A stretch of 64,000 bases of DNA from Aegilops tauschii subsp. strangulata (Eukaryota > Streptophyta > Magnoliopsida > Poales > Poaceae), in assembly GCF_002575655.3 (NCBI RefSeq), contig NC_053035.3, positions 380,099,792-380,163,791 of the forward strand, in the 5' to 3' direction. Shown here in pieces: positions 1 to 12,200 of this stretch (its first letter is position 1; each line of letters opens with the position of its first letter). Position numbers and translations under genes: made by a program. The notes under the pieces are model-generated. The model was not told the DNA's origin. It was given only the letters and a program-made list of their open reading frames with translations, and did no database searches.

Positions 1-224
1 GCCGCACGTCCGTTTGACTTCAAAACTCAAACTACCCGTGTAAAATATTGGCTCGCAGCGAAGTGTAGTAGTACTATTTTTTAAAAAAAGGCCGCCGTGC
101 GTTCGGCCGGGATCGATCCCACAAAATGAGGTATACACTCCCGCGGCCACTAGTAGTACTCGCTGGAGTACAACGCAACCTAGAATCTCCTTTTGTCGCT
201 AGTAGTACGTACTTTGTTCCTTAC

Positions 225-519
225 AAGAAACCCCTAATGGTTAATAGTATAGCCAGCTGCTGGCTATAAGCCAGTGCCATGTCATCTACAGCCCATCTTA
301 TAGCCAACATGTACAATAATAGATCAAAAGAGTGTACTACTTTTTTATTATGTGGCCCACTTCTCATTCTCACAAAGTGCCTAGGAGCACGTGCTAGAGC
401 TGGCTCTTCATGAAGAGCCCGCTTACCTTCTCTCTCCTCTCCTCTTTCCTCCAACTAAGCAGAAATATACTAGTTTATTTCTTATAGCTCGCTGACTCAG
501 CTCTATTGTACTTGCTCTA
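225..519. repeat. Probable MITE (PIF/Harbinger-like)
   Basis: The left part (about 241-270) and the reverse complement of the right part (about 480-519) form an imperfect terminal inverted repeat around the shared core aatag...gctataag. The interior is short, AT-rich and has no convincing coding frame. Size and structure fit a miniature inverted-repeat element, and grass elements ending in gagcaagtacaata are common. The left terminus is poorly conserved, so the exact boundary and target duplication are uncertain. Confidence 0.4.
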
Positions 520-2142
520 ATAATGCAAAGAAACCACTAAAATGCCAAGAAACTACTACCACTTGCATACGTGGCAGACTTAAGATAAGACTACCTTATC
601 AACCATTGTACATGCTCTTACCAACAAAAATCCTCGAGTGACCTCCTACCTCCGGCCCGTACATCTAGTCATCCTCGGCCATGGGACGCAGCTACCGCCG
701 CCGGCAGAAGGCAAGGTCAAAACCGTCGGCGGTGCGGAGCCCATGTTGCGGCAGCCCGGATGCTAGCTCCGTCCGGCGCTCGCGGCCGCTAGCTAGCCAA
801 GATAGCTCCGTCCAGCTGCTTGTCTGCAAGGTTTGCTAGCTAGATTGGCACGGCAGCGCGGCGGCTTGCTCGCGCGCGCCGCGCTAAGGCCAGCCATCTG
901 GCTCGAGCGAAGGCCAGCGCGGCGGCTTGCTCGCTCGTGAGTCACGCTCGGGCCAGCCTGCCAACCTGTGCGGAGGCCAGCGCGGTGTCCGGCCCGTCCG
1001 GCGGAGCGGCGACCAACTCGCTCATCACCGGCGCCACCGACGAACACGCATCAGTACTGTTTGAAGTAATGTTCAGGAAAAATAATGATTTGAGGGGGAA
1101 TAACAGGATAGAAGGTCAGATGTGGGTCCCTCGTGTCAACGGTCAAACAAAATGTGTTGGTTTAAGCTGCCTCTCAGCACGGACGTGTGGGCCAACCCTG
1201 TCATAAATGGGTTTAAACGAACCTAATCGGTAGGAGTACTAGGTAGTTTTTGGCGTGGATTAAGAAATTTTGGGTATGTTTTTGCTATTTTTTGTATAAT
1301 AGATTCTTCCTAGGGCTGGTTGAAAGTGGTAGTTTTTTTGTTAAATACTCTACATATTGTAAGTAGGAGTGAAAGTTAAGCTTTGGAAGCCAATAAGCAA
1401 GGCTAGTTACATAGTGCATATGTGTACATGATTGAAAGTAAATATTAACCATGAGTGACTAATATCTTGATGGGAAACTCAAAACTATGGAATACTAGGA
1501 AAAAAATGCATGGTTGGAAATGCTAGCAATGTTCATGTCCATTGCAACGAATCATAATTAGAATAATACTTATTCACAAACTTGGTACAAAACACTCTAA
1601 TTTTGATAAACATATGTCACTAGAGATATATTATGTTTCAATTAGAATATATTCCTTGGGCTGTTTTGGTGAGGTCAGGGAGGGATGTGGTTGGTTTTAA
1701 GATACTAATTATGGGTTTTTCTGCAAATTGGAAGACAAGTGGGATGTTGGTGAGAAAAGGCAACAACTTACCTCACAATCGTTAGATGTAGATCTAATGG
1801 TCAGAAACGACGGATGGCAGACACACCAGCATCACCAACTTAGTCTTGTGTAGGAGTACTAGCAAGATCCGTGCATTGCACGGAACATCAAGATGCATTT
1901 TTTACAAAACACTTATTGTGATTGACCCTTGCGGGAGTAATCCCATGTGTAAAAGCTAATGATATCTCGAGAAAATGAGATAAGGTGAAGAGGAGTGGGG
2001 TGTGGTGGTGGTTGGCGGTCGGACTGAGCGGAGGCATGGGGATTGACGATGCCGACAGCGGCCACCAGGCCAGTTTTGTTCCAGAGGCTTCCTTTCTTAA
2101 TTGCTCAACAATGAGGTTTGTTGGAGATAAGGATGAACGAGG
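520..2142. other. Non-coding flank of the LTR element
   Basis: No convincing gene. Positions 661-1060 are GC-rich; a segment around gcgcggcggcttgctcgc occurs twice (about 852 and 914). The rest is AT-rich. The segment about 1740-1860 resembles 13650-13740: both carry a cRtc-agat-tagatc stretch, then 'catcaccaact', suggesting two diverged copies of a small unnamed repeat. The motif gtaggagtact occurs near 1230 and again near 1850. Short open frames here are low-complexity and unsupported. Confidence 0.5.
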
Positions 2143-2147
2143 GAAGG

Positions 2148-5100
2148 TGTAACGCCCCGGATTCGATGAGCCAGGTGTCTTCCAGTTATTCGTCGTTGTT
2201 GCCATGTCATTTGCTTGCGTGTTGCATTTTGCCATGTCATCATCTGCATTGCATCATCATGTTTTTCAAAACTTGCATCCGTTCGGGTTCCGCCGGTTCT
2301 TTCCGTTGTCCGTTCTGAGCCCAACCACACTCGCACGTGCCCGTCGCCCCTCTCTGACCTTGTTTCGTGAGCGGGAGAAAAACGTTCTCGGAATGGGACG
2401 AGATTTGCCGAGTGGCCTTGGTATAGCACCTGTTGACCGCACGTCAAATTTCGTTCCATTTGGAGGTCGTTTGATGCCCCAACGGTTAACCGCGTAGCCC
2501 GAAACCCCTCTCTCTTTGCTGCCCAGCACCCCTCCACCACAGCCCACTAGCCCATCCTAGCCCCCTCCATGCTCTCGGTCGTTCGATCACGATCGTGTGG
2601 GCGAAAATCGCACCTCATTTGGACACAGCTAGCTCCCTCTACCTATATATACGTCCCCTCCCCCTCCATTTTCGGGTCCAAAATCCTAGCCCCGCTCCCC
2701 TCGCGCCGTCGGACGAAAACCCCGCCGCCGGACATGTCCGCCGCCGCCCCCTTGGGAAATCCCGAGCCGCCACGTGGCCTCCTCCGCCACCAGCCGCCGC
2801 GCCCCGCCGCCAGGCCCGCCGGGGCCCGAGGCCGGCCGGCCCCGGGCCGCATCTAGGCCGTGCCCGGGGCGCCTCGCCCGTTCGCCCGCTGCGGCCTCCT
2901 CAGGACCTCGTCGCCCGCGCCTAGTCCCTCGCTGGCATGCACCGCCGCCGCCCCACCGGCGCGCCTCCCGAGCTCCCTCGCCGCCCGTTCGCCGCCGCCT
3001 CCTCGTCTCCGATCGCCGCCGCCGGCCCCCGACCGTGCCTTGCCGGACCCGCGCGCCCCGGCTCCCGCACCATCGCCCGCTCGCCGCCGTCCGCCGCCAG
3101 CGACCTCGCCCCGTCGACCCCGCCTCCACCGGCGAGCCCGAGCTCCTGCCTCGGATTCCGCGCCCGAGATCCAGATCTGAAAAACGAGGTTGACCCCCGA
3201 AATATCTCCAAGTCCCTGAGATTTTGCATTAAGTACCCATGTTCTGCATGTCATAAATTCATGTGTGCTGCTCCGTTTTGCATGCATAATATATCAAAAT
3301 ATTCATCATGAGATGCTCTTAATTCTGTTCCATTGTGCCATGCCTGGTTGAGTCCATCTTGATGCCCTAATCATCGTTGCAAGACTGCTATATGATGTTT
3401 ACTACTGTCTATTTACAGAACTTGCTGATTTGTTATTTCTGTTACATTTTGTGTGTGCATCCTATGAGCTTGATGTCTACATGTGTTTTAGACTACATCA
3501 TGCCATCTTTACAGAGGTGCTTGTATTGTATTTTTGTGATCTATGTGGTGACTAGCACAAGCATGCAAAGTAGCCTCCATGATGTTGCTGATTTCTGTGG
3601 CTTAGTCTTTTCTGCTAAGTCTGAGTCTGTTATATTTTGTTGCCATGTAAACCTGCTGTCACCATGAGTTCTATGCATAATCTGGAGATGTTCACTAAGG
3701 ATGTTTTGTTATAAATGTTATGTTCTATCCATCCATGCCCTTGTTTGCATTTATAGTCTGATGTAGCTTGTTGTTATCATGCTCCAAACTTGCTAAATAA
3801 TGTTGCTGTCAGCCTGTTAACATGAAGTTCGTTATTGCCACGTGTATTTCTGGTGATCCATGTACCGTATGACTATTCTATTGCCATGCTTAGCTTCATA
3901 TTTATGCCATCTTACTTTTGGTTACCTTGTCATACCATGAGTGGTTCAAGCTCATCAACATGCCTACTTATTATTGTTCCTGCCATGCACTGTTATTTTC
4001 ACCAAGTCTGAATCTGTCATATTACTTGCTATGTTTACATGGGTGCCTCCATATCTTTTGTGCCTTTTTGGCTCGTGATTAGTAAGGGACTTTTGTTCTA
4101 TGCAATTATTAGATTCATGCCATGCCTCTGTTTGCTATAATCTGTTCCTGTAGCATGCTGTTTGATAGCTCTAAACTTAGCAACCTGATATTATTTCTGC
4201 CATGCCCAGTGATTTGTGCCAAGTCTGTGAAACTGTTATTATTTGCAATCTTGTCATGTCCTTTTGAGCATGTTATATTGGTTTCTGGAGATAGCACAGT
4301 GTTTATGTTTTGTAATGCTTTACCCGTACATCATGTCCATGCCTTTTGTTATCATGTTGAGGTGCTGTAGCATGTTGTTTTGATACTTGCAAGATGCCTA
4401 GTTGCTGTTTTGGACAGATCGTTGTTATATCTTGTTTGGAGTGTATGTGTTGCACCGTTGCTCCGTTTTGAGCATGCTCTATATGAAACTTGCTTAGTTT
4501 TGCATGTAGTTTCATGTTACCTTGTTGCATCCTTGTTTTGAGGTGTTTGCTTGATGTTTGAATGCATTTTGCATCAATGCCATGTTTAACTTGTTTGCTC
4601 ATATCTTCTAGGCCGTAGCTCCGAATCTAATGAACTTTATATGTAACTTGACTAGAATTTCGTGTAGATCATCTTGGTGCATCTTAACTTACTGTTTAAC
4701 AACTTGAACATAAGGCTTATTCAGATCTGGACGAATCTCGAAACTTGCATATGAGGACTTACCGGATTTGTTATATGTTGTTTCCGGCCTCATTTAAACT
4801 TGATTTGATGTGTTGCTCTTGTATGCACCATCTCTTGCCATGAGTAGCTTCATGTAGCCTTGTCATTCATCATACTTGGTTGAGCATCATGCCTTGTTCA
4901 TGTTTGGTGTGTTACCTTGTTGTGTGCTTCTTCTCGATAGTTCCCGTTTCGTTGCGATCGTGAGGATTCGTTCGTCTACGCTTGGTTCGTCTTCGTGGCT
5001 TCATCTTCTTCATGGACTCATTCATCTTCCTAGTAGGATTCTAGGCAAGATGACCGTAACCTTGGATCTCATTACTATCATTGCTATGCTAGTTGCTTCG

Positions 5101-6632
5101 TTCTATCACTATGCTGCGCTACCTATCACTTGCTCTTCAAGCCTCCCAAATTGCCATGAAACCACCTCTAACCTTTGTCACCCTTCCTAGCAAACCATTG
5201 TTTGGCTATGTTACCGCTTTTGCTCAGCCCCTCTTATAGCGTTGCTAGTTGCAGGTGAAGATGAAGATTGCTCCATGTTGGATTATGTTTATGTTGGGAT
5301 ATCACAATATTCTATTATTTAATTAATGCATCTATAAACTTGGTAAAGGGTGGAAGGCTCTGCCTTATGCCTGGTGTTTTGTTCCAGTCTTGCCGCCCTA
5401 GTTTCCGTCATACCGGTGTTATGTTCCTTGATTTTGCGTCCCTTACGCGGTTGGGTGATTTATGGGACCCCCTTGATAGTTCGCTTTGAATAAAACTCCT
5501 CCAGCAAGGCCCAACCTTGGTTTTACATCTGCCTCACCTAGCCTTTTTCCCTTGGGAGTCATGCATCCCGAGGGTCATCTTTATTTTAACCCCCCCGGGC
5601 CAGTGCTTCTCCAAGTGCTGGTCCAAACCGAGTGATGTCCGGCGCCCCCTGGGCAACCAGGGTCTATGCCAACCCGACGTCTTGCTCACCCGGTGTGTCC
5701 TAAGAACGAGATACGTGCGACTCCTATCTGGATTGTCGACACATCGGGCGGCTTTGCTGGTCTTGTTTTACCATTGTCGAAATGTCTTGTAAACCGGGAT
5801 TCCGAGATTGATCGGGTCTTCCCGGGAGAAGGAATATCCTTCGTTGACCGTGAGAGCTTATAATGGGCTAAGTTGGGACACCCCTGGAGGGTATAAACTT
5901 ATGAGAGCCGTGCCCGCGGTTATGTGGCTGATGGGAATTTGTTAATGTCCGGTTGTGGAGAACTTGACACTTGACTTAACTAAAACGCATCAACCGCATG
6001 TGTAGCCATGATGGTCTCTTCTCGGCGGAGTCCGGGAAGTGCACACGGTTTCTGGGTTATGTTTGATGTAAGTAGGAGTTCAGGATCACTTCTTCATCAT
6101 TGCTAGTTTCACGACTGTTCCGTTGCTTCTCTTCTCGCTCTTATTTGCGTATGTTAGCCACCATATTGTGCTTAGTCGCTGCTGCAACCTCACCACCTAT
6201 CCTTTCCTTACCCATTAAGCTTTGCTAGTCTTGATACCCATGGTAATGGGATTGCTGAGTCCTCGTGGCTCACAGATTACTGCAACACCAATTGCAGGTA
6301 CAGGTTTTGCGATGATCATGACGCGAGAGCGATGTTACTTGTTTTGGAGTTCTTCTTTTGCTTCTTCTTCGATTAGGGGATAGGTTCCAGGTCGGCAGCC
6401 TGGGCTAGCAGGGTGGATGTCGTTTGAGCTTCTGTTTGTGTTTCATCCGTAGTCGGATGTTGATCTTATGTTTGATGTATTATTGCGGCATTCGTATGCC
6501 TTGTATGTATCCCCATCTATTATGTAATGTTGATGTAATGATATCCACCTTGCAAAAGCGTTTCAATATGCGGGTCTATCCTTGGTGGGACCTTCGAGTT
6601 CCCCTCGGATAGGGTCGCATATTGGGGTGACA
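2148..6632 (+). repeat. 5' LTR of the LARD-like element
   Basis: It is 4485 bp, TG...CA bounded. It holds a TATA box near 2644, then an extremely GC-rich block (about 2690-3175) followed by a long T-rich, ATG-rich region. Compared with the 3' LTR it has about 140 extra bases near 4122-4261. Open frames in the GC-rich block are Pro/Arg/Ala-rich and overlap in several frames on both strands, as expected from base composition, so I do not call a protein. Confidence 0.92.
2644..2651 (+). promoter_or_regulatory. Likely TATA box of the LTR promoter
   Basis: A tatatata-type motif sits in ctacctatatatacgtcccc, just before the GC-rich leader. The identical context recurs in the 3' LTR at about 9720-9728. 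In LTR retrotransposons such a box sets the U3/R boundary; transcription would start about 30 bp downstream. Confidence 0.6.
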
Positions 6633-6635
6633 AGT

Positions 6636-6648
6636 TGGTATCAGAGCC
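6636..6648 (+). other. Primer-binding site, initiator tRNA-Met type
   Basis: The sequence tggtatcagagcc lies three bases after the end of the 5' LTR. It is the standard plant retrotransposon primer site complementary to the 3' end of tRNA-iMet. It fixes the plus orientation and the LTR end. Confidence 0.93.
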
Positions 6649-9210
6649 TCGACCGACCATAGGAGCCCCCTTGATTGATCGTGTAGTTTGGCCGATGTCG
6701 AGTCTAGAACAAAACTTTTTCGGAGTCTAGTTATATCAGAGAGTAGGAATTCTTTTTTACTCCTCAGTCCCCTTCGCCGCTCTGGTAAGGAATCTTGACG
6801 TTGGTGTTTCGACTTACTTCTCTTCCCCTTCAATTTTTCTTTAGGATCACGCGGATAGTTTTCGTTCGTTGTCCATCCTCTTTTCAATCCGGCGCATTTT
6901 CCTTCGAGTGGTTTCGCTCCTCGCCATCTTTTGCAAGATTAGTCCTCAGTGCTTTCTCAACCGACGTTGTTTCCCCATACGAAGTTGTCCTTGTTTTTCC
7001 CACCCTCCCACCCTTCTTCTTCTCGGAGCCAGAGCCTGTAATCGAGTATCCATCCTACTCGTGCGAAGCCTTCGCATTCTTTCTACCAGTCTTTTCTCTT
7101 CAAACTATTCATCAGTTCTCCCTTCCAAGTTGCCTTTATTTCCCACCCTCCCACCCTCTTATTCCCGGAGCCTGAGTCTCTTTCGAGCATCAATTTTATT
7201 CGTTCGGAGTATCTTCAGTCTTTCCTCAGTTGTCTCAACCGGTGAATTCCCGCCTAGTTAATCATTGTTCGTCTCATTTCCTTTTCCGGTGGATCCAATT
7301 CAAGTTTTCGGTGTTGATCGTATTCTTTTCCTTGACCGAAGTGTTTTCCCCTTGCTCGCTCCTCCTTTCGCCATTCTATTATCCCGGAGTGTTGAAGACA
7401 TCTCAGAAGATTCGTGTTTGCATCCATCTAATTCGAGGTTGTCACCTCATTCAAATCTTTCAATCGTTCCGGTGCATCATTTCTCATTCGACAATCCTTG
7501 CCTACGGTGTTTCTTTTCAATGGGCCCTAACCCACAGGTATTTTCCTAGGATCTTACCTGACTCTTCTAAGTTTGCCGGAGTTATTCTCAAATCCTTTTC
7601 AAAGTTTGATGTAAGTATGAATTTCATCAGTCAGACGCTTTTCCAAGATCGATTTCAAAATATTTTCATTGTTGGCTCAACCTCTTCGCTTTTCATTCTC
7701 CCGGAGTATCTCAATAATTTTGGTGTTCTTTCTCGTCATCATTCTCAACATTTGAAGACCGAAGAAGAGTTTCTCTTAAATCTTGTCCGTTCTCCCGAAG
7801 ATTCATGTCGCTAGCTTGATGCTATCCGCTCATATTGTTTCTAGTCGTGCAATTCTTTTCACCCATCCGGAGTATTTCAGGAGTTGTTTTCCGTCTCAAT
7901 TATCCGGAGGCCTCCATTTCAGAATATTTCTTCGTTCTAAGTGTTCAAATCCGTTCTCCGATTATTCTATATTCATGCCTTTTCGTTCCTCTCCATATTC
8001 TTCCGGTGCTTTGCTCTTTAATCAGTTTGCGATCTCTTCGTTCTCTTGTCTCTAGATTCCCTCAAGTATCTTCGTACTTTTCAAATTCTTTCCGGTGATT
8101 CACTCTCTTTTCGTCATTCGTTTCAATTCCTACGGTGGATCGTTCAAGATTCTTTCTGTTGTTATCATATCAATTCATTCGTTCTTTCCAGCCCTACCGG
8201 TGGTTCACGAAGACTTTCTCAAGTTTTGCGCTATATCCCCCCTTAATCTTTCCAACAAGAATAAGTAGTATGCAAATCCATTGTTTCTCATCAATTTAAT
8301 TGGTGGAGGATAAGCATAACGTAATCCTTATTCTTCTTTCTTCAAGTGGTTTTATCTCTTCTTTTCGGAGATTGTTCGTCTTATCACATTCTCGGTTCAA
8401 AGTGTTTTCATCTTTTCTTTTCCGGAGTTCCAAGCTTCTCGCTGATTTCGTCGCAAACCTCCATCCAAATCATCGCAAGGATTTAATCTAATCCCTTTCA
8501 TCCTTCAATTTTATCTCGTCATTCTTTTGTTACCGGAGTTCATCACGGTGGCTCGTCATGATTTAATTCATTCTTCAAGTGTTCATCAAGATTCTCGTAG
8601 GCGTAGCTCAAGTATCTTCTTCTTGCTTCTCAAAGTGCAATTAATTCTCCATATTCTTCTGAAGTGGAGTTTTGCATTTCCTCGTTCTTCTCAGCTTTTC
8701 AATTTTTTTCCGCTTGTGGTAGGTTACCACCTCATAACTTTGAGATGTTATCCATAAGTCCACAACAAGCTTATTCTTTTCGTTGTTGATTTTCTCAACA
8801 ACTCCGTTCAATGTTTCCTTCTAAGGATGCTCTCTATTTCATTCATGGTAGAAGTTGTCATCTTCTTCCCCGTTTTTCTCATTCCACTCTTTCAAGTCTT
8901 CCAGAGGTTTTGTGTTGTTCCTCAAGTAAAGTATCGTTCCATTTCTCAAGTTCATGTTCTATTCTTTCCTTGTTCAGCCGGATTGCTGCATAAATTCCTT
9001 CGTTATTATTCCTTTTTCTATCTTGTCCTAACCGGGGTGGTTTCAAATTCAGCCTTATCCCTTGAGCTTTTGCTTCTTGTCTCATTCAACATTCCTCTTT
9101 CCCACTCGAGTGTTCTTGACTTTGTTCATCCTCATTGTTTTGTTCTTATTTCACCTCATCCCTTTTTCCTTCCGTCTCGGTTCTAAGATCTCGGAACGAG
9201 ATCTCTTGTT
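6649..9210 (+). other. Non-coding internal domain of the LARD-like element
   Basis: About 2.56 kb, strongly pyrimidine-rich on the plus strand (runs of ttctt, tctcttc, tttc). Open frames are Ser/Phe/Leu-rich with no recognisable domain. A short motif of the form CCGGAG or CCGGTG recurs throughout, e.g. near 7165, 7237, 7285, 7383, 7470, 7572, 7698, 7868, 7903, 8005, 8092, 8196, 8420 and 8533, usually with T or C runs before it. This looks like decayed short repeats or a structured RNA rather than a degenerate polyprotein. Confidence 0.75.
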
Positions 9211-9223
9211 AGTGGAGGAGTGT
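9211..9223 (+). other. Polypurine tract
   Basis: agtggaggag (9211-9220) plus tgt lies immediately before the 3' LTR. It is the expected plus-strand priming site and confirms orientation and LTR start. Confidence 0.75.
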
Positions 9224-12200
9224 TGTAACGCCCTGGATTCGATGTGCCAGGTGTCTTCCAGTTATTCGTCATTGTTGTCATGTCATTTGCTTGCGTGTTT
9301 CATTTTGCCATGTCATCATCTGCATTGCATCATCATGTTTTTCAAAACTTGCATCCGTTCCGGTTCCGCCGGTTCTTTCCGTTGTCCGTTCTAAGATCAA
9401 CCACACTCGCACGTGCCCGTCGCCCCTCTCTGACCTTGTTTCGTGAGCGGGAGAAAAGCGTTCTTGGAATGTGACGAGATTTGCCGAGTGGCCTTGGTAT
9501 AGCACCGGTAGACCGCCTGTCAAATTTCATTCCATTTGGAGGTCGTTTGATGCCCCAACGGTTAACCGCGTAGCCCAAAACCCCTCTCTCTTTGTTGCCT
9601 AGCACCCCTCCACCATAGCCCACTAGCCCATCCTAACCCCCTCCATGCTCTCGGTCGTTCGATCATGATCGTGTGGGTGAAAACCGCACCTCATTTGGAC
9701 ACTACTAGCTCCCTCTACCTATATATACGTCCCCTCCCCCTCCATTTTCGGGTCCAAAACCCTAGCCCCGCTCCCCTCGCGCCATCGGACGAAAATCCCG
9801 CCGCCGGACATGTCCGCCGCCGCCCCCTTGGCCAATCCCGAGCCGCCACATGGCCTCCTCCGCCACCAGCCGCCGCGCCCCGCCGCCAGGCCCGCCGGGG
9901 CCCGAGGCCGGCTCGCCCCGGGCCGCATCTGGGCCGCGCCCCGGGCGCCTCGCCCGTTCGCCCGCCGCCACCTCCTCAGGACCTCGTGGCCCGCGCCCCG
10001 TCCCTCGCCGGCGTGCACCGCCGCCGCCCCGCCGGCGTGCCTCCCGAGCTCCCTCGCCGCCCGTTCGCCGCCGCCTCCTCGTCTCCGACCGCCGCCGCCG
10101 GCCCCCAACCGTGCCGTGCCGGACCCGCGCGCCTGGCTCCCGCACTGTCGCCCGCTCGCCGCCGTCCGTCGGCCAGCGACCTCGCCCCGTCGACCCCGCC
10201 TCCGCCGGCGAGCCCGAGCTCCTGCCTCGGATTCTGCGCCCAGATCCAGATCTGAAAAACGAGGTTGACCCCCGAAATATCTCCAAGTCCCTGAGATTTT
10301 GCATTAAGTACCCATGTTCTGCATGTCATAAGTTCATGTATGCTGCTCCGTTTTGCATGCATAATATATCAAAATGTTCATCATGAGATGCTCTTAATTC
10401 TGTTCCATTGTGCCATGCCTGGTTGAGTCCATATTGATGCCCTAATCATCGTTGCAAGAGTGCTATATGATGTTTACTGCTGTGTGTTTACAGAACTTGC
10501 TGATTTGTTATTTTTGTTACATTTTGTGTGTGCATCCTATGAGCTTGATGTCTACATGTGCTTTAGACTACATCATGCCATCTTTACAAGGATTCTTGTC
10601 TTGTATTTTTGTGATCTATGTGGTGACTAGCACAAGCATGCAAAGTAGCCTCCATGATGTTGCTGATTTCTGTGGCTTAGTCTTTTCTGCTAAGTCTGAG
10701 TCTGTTATATTTTGTTGCCATGTAAACCTGCTGACACCATGAGTTCTATGCATAATCTGGAGATGTTCACCAAGGATGTTTTGTTATACATGTTATGTTC
10801 TATCCATCCATGCCCTTGTTTGCATTTATAGCCTGCTGTAGCTTGTTGTTATCATGCTCCAAACTTGATAAATAATGTTGCTGTCAGCCTGTTAACATGA
10901 AGTTCGTTATTGCCATGTCTTTTGCTAGTGATCCATGTACCCTATGACTATGCTATTGCCATGTTTAGCTTCATATTTATGCCATCTTACTGTTGGTTAC
11001 CTTGTCATGCCATGTATTGATCTGTGGTGAGTGGTTCAAGCTCACCAACATGCCTACTTATCATTGTTCCTGCCATGCACTGTTATTTTCACTAAGTCTG
11101 AATCTGTCATATTACTTGCTATGTTTACATGGGTGCCTCCATATCTTCTGTGCCTTTTTGGCTCGTGATTAGTAAGGGACTTTTGTTCTATGCAATTAGT
11201 AGATTCATGCCCTTTGAGCACGTTCTCTTGGTTTCTGGAGATAGCTCAGTGTTCATGTTTTGTAATGCTTTACCTGTACATCATGTCTATGCCTTTTGTT
11301 ATCATGTTGAGGTGCTGTAGCATGTTGTTTTGATACTTGCAAGATGCCTAGTTGCTGTTTTGGACAGATCGTTGTTATATCTTGTTTGGAGTGTATGTGT
11401 TGCACCGTTGCACCGTTGCTCCGTTTTGAGCATGCTCTATATGAAACTTGCTTAGTTTTGCATGTAGTTTCATGTTACCTTGTTGCATCCTTGTTTTGAG
11501 GTGTTTGCTTGATGTTTGAATGCATTTTGCATCAATGCCATGTTTAACTTGTTTTGCTCATATCTTTTAGGCCGTAGCTCTGAATCTAATGAACTTTATA
11601 TGTAACTTGACTAGAATTTCGTGTAGATCATCTTGGTGCGTCTTAACTTGCTGTTTAACAACTTGAACATAAGCTTATTCAGATCTGGACCAATTTCAAA
11701 ACTTGCATATGAGGACTTACCGGATTTGTTATATGTTGTTTCCGGCCTCATTTAAACTTGCTTTGATGTGTTGCTCTTGTATGCACCATCTCTTGCCATG
11801 AGTAGCTTCATGTAGCCTTGTCATTCATCATACTTGGTTGAGCATCATGCCTTGTTCATGTTTGGTGTGTTTACCATGTTGTATGCTTCTTCTCGATAGT
11901 TCCCGTTTCGTTGCGATCGTGAGGATTCGTTCGTCTACGCTTGGTTCGTCTTCGTGGCTTCATCTTCTTCATGGACTCGTTCTTCTTCCTAGCAGGATTT
12001 CAGGCAAGATGACCGTAACCTTGGATCTCATTACTATCATTGCTATGCTAGTTGCTTCGTTCTATCGCTATGCTGTGCTACCTATCACTTGCTCTTCAAG
12101 CCTCCCAAATTGCCATGAAACCACCTCTAACCTTTGTCACCCTTCCTAGCAAACCATTGTTTGGCTATGTTACCACTTTTGCTCAGCCCCTCTTATAGCG

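Noticed and set aside
2569..3311. Multiple overlapping long frames on both strands in the GC-rich LTR block
   Set aside because: They are Pro/Arg/Ala-rich, overlap in several frames and recur in the 3' LTR; this is base composition without domains.
6795..9394. Series of Phe/Ser/Leu-rich plus-strand frames that might look like membrane proteins
   Set aside because: They arise from pyrimidine-rich DNA in the non-coding LARD core, with no consistent start, domain or conserved frame.
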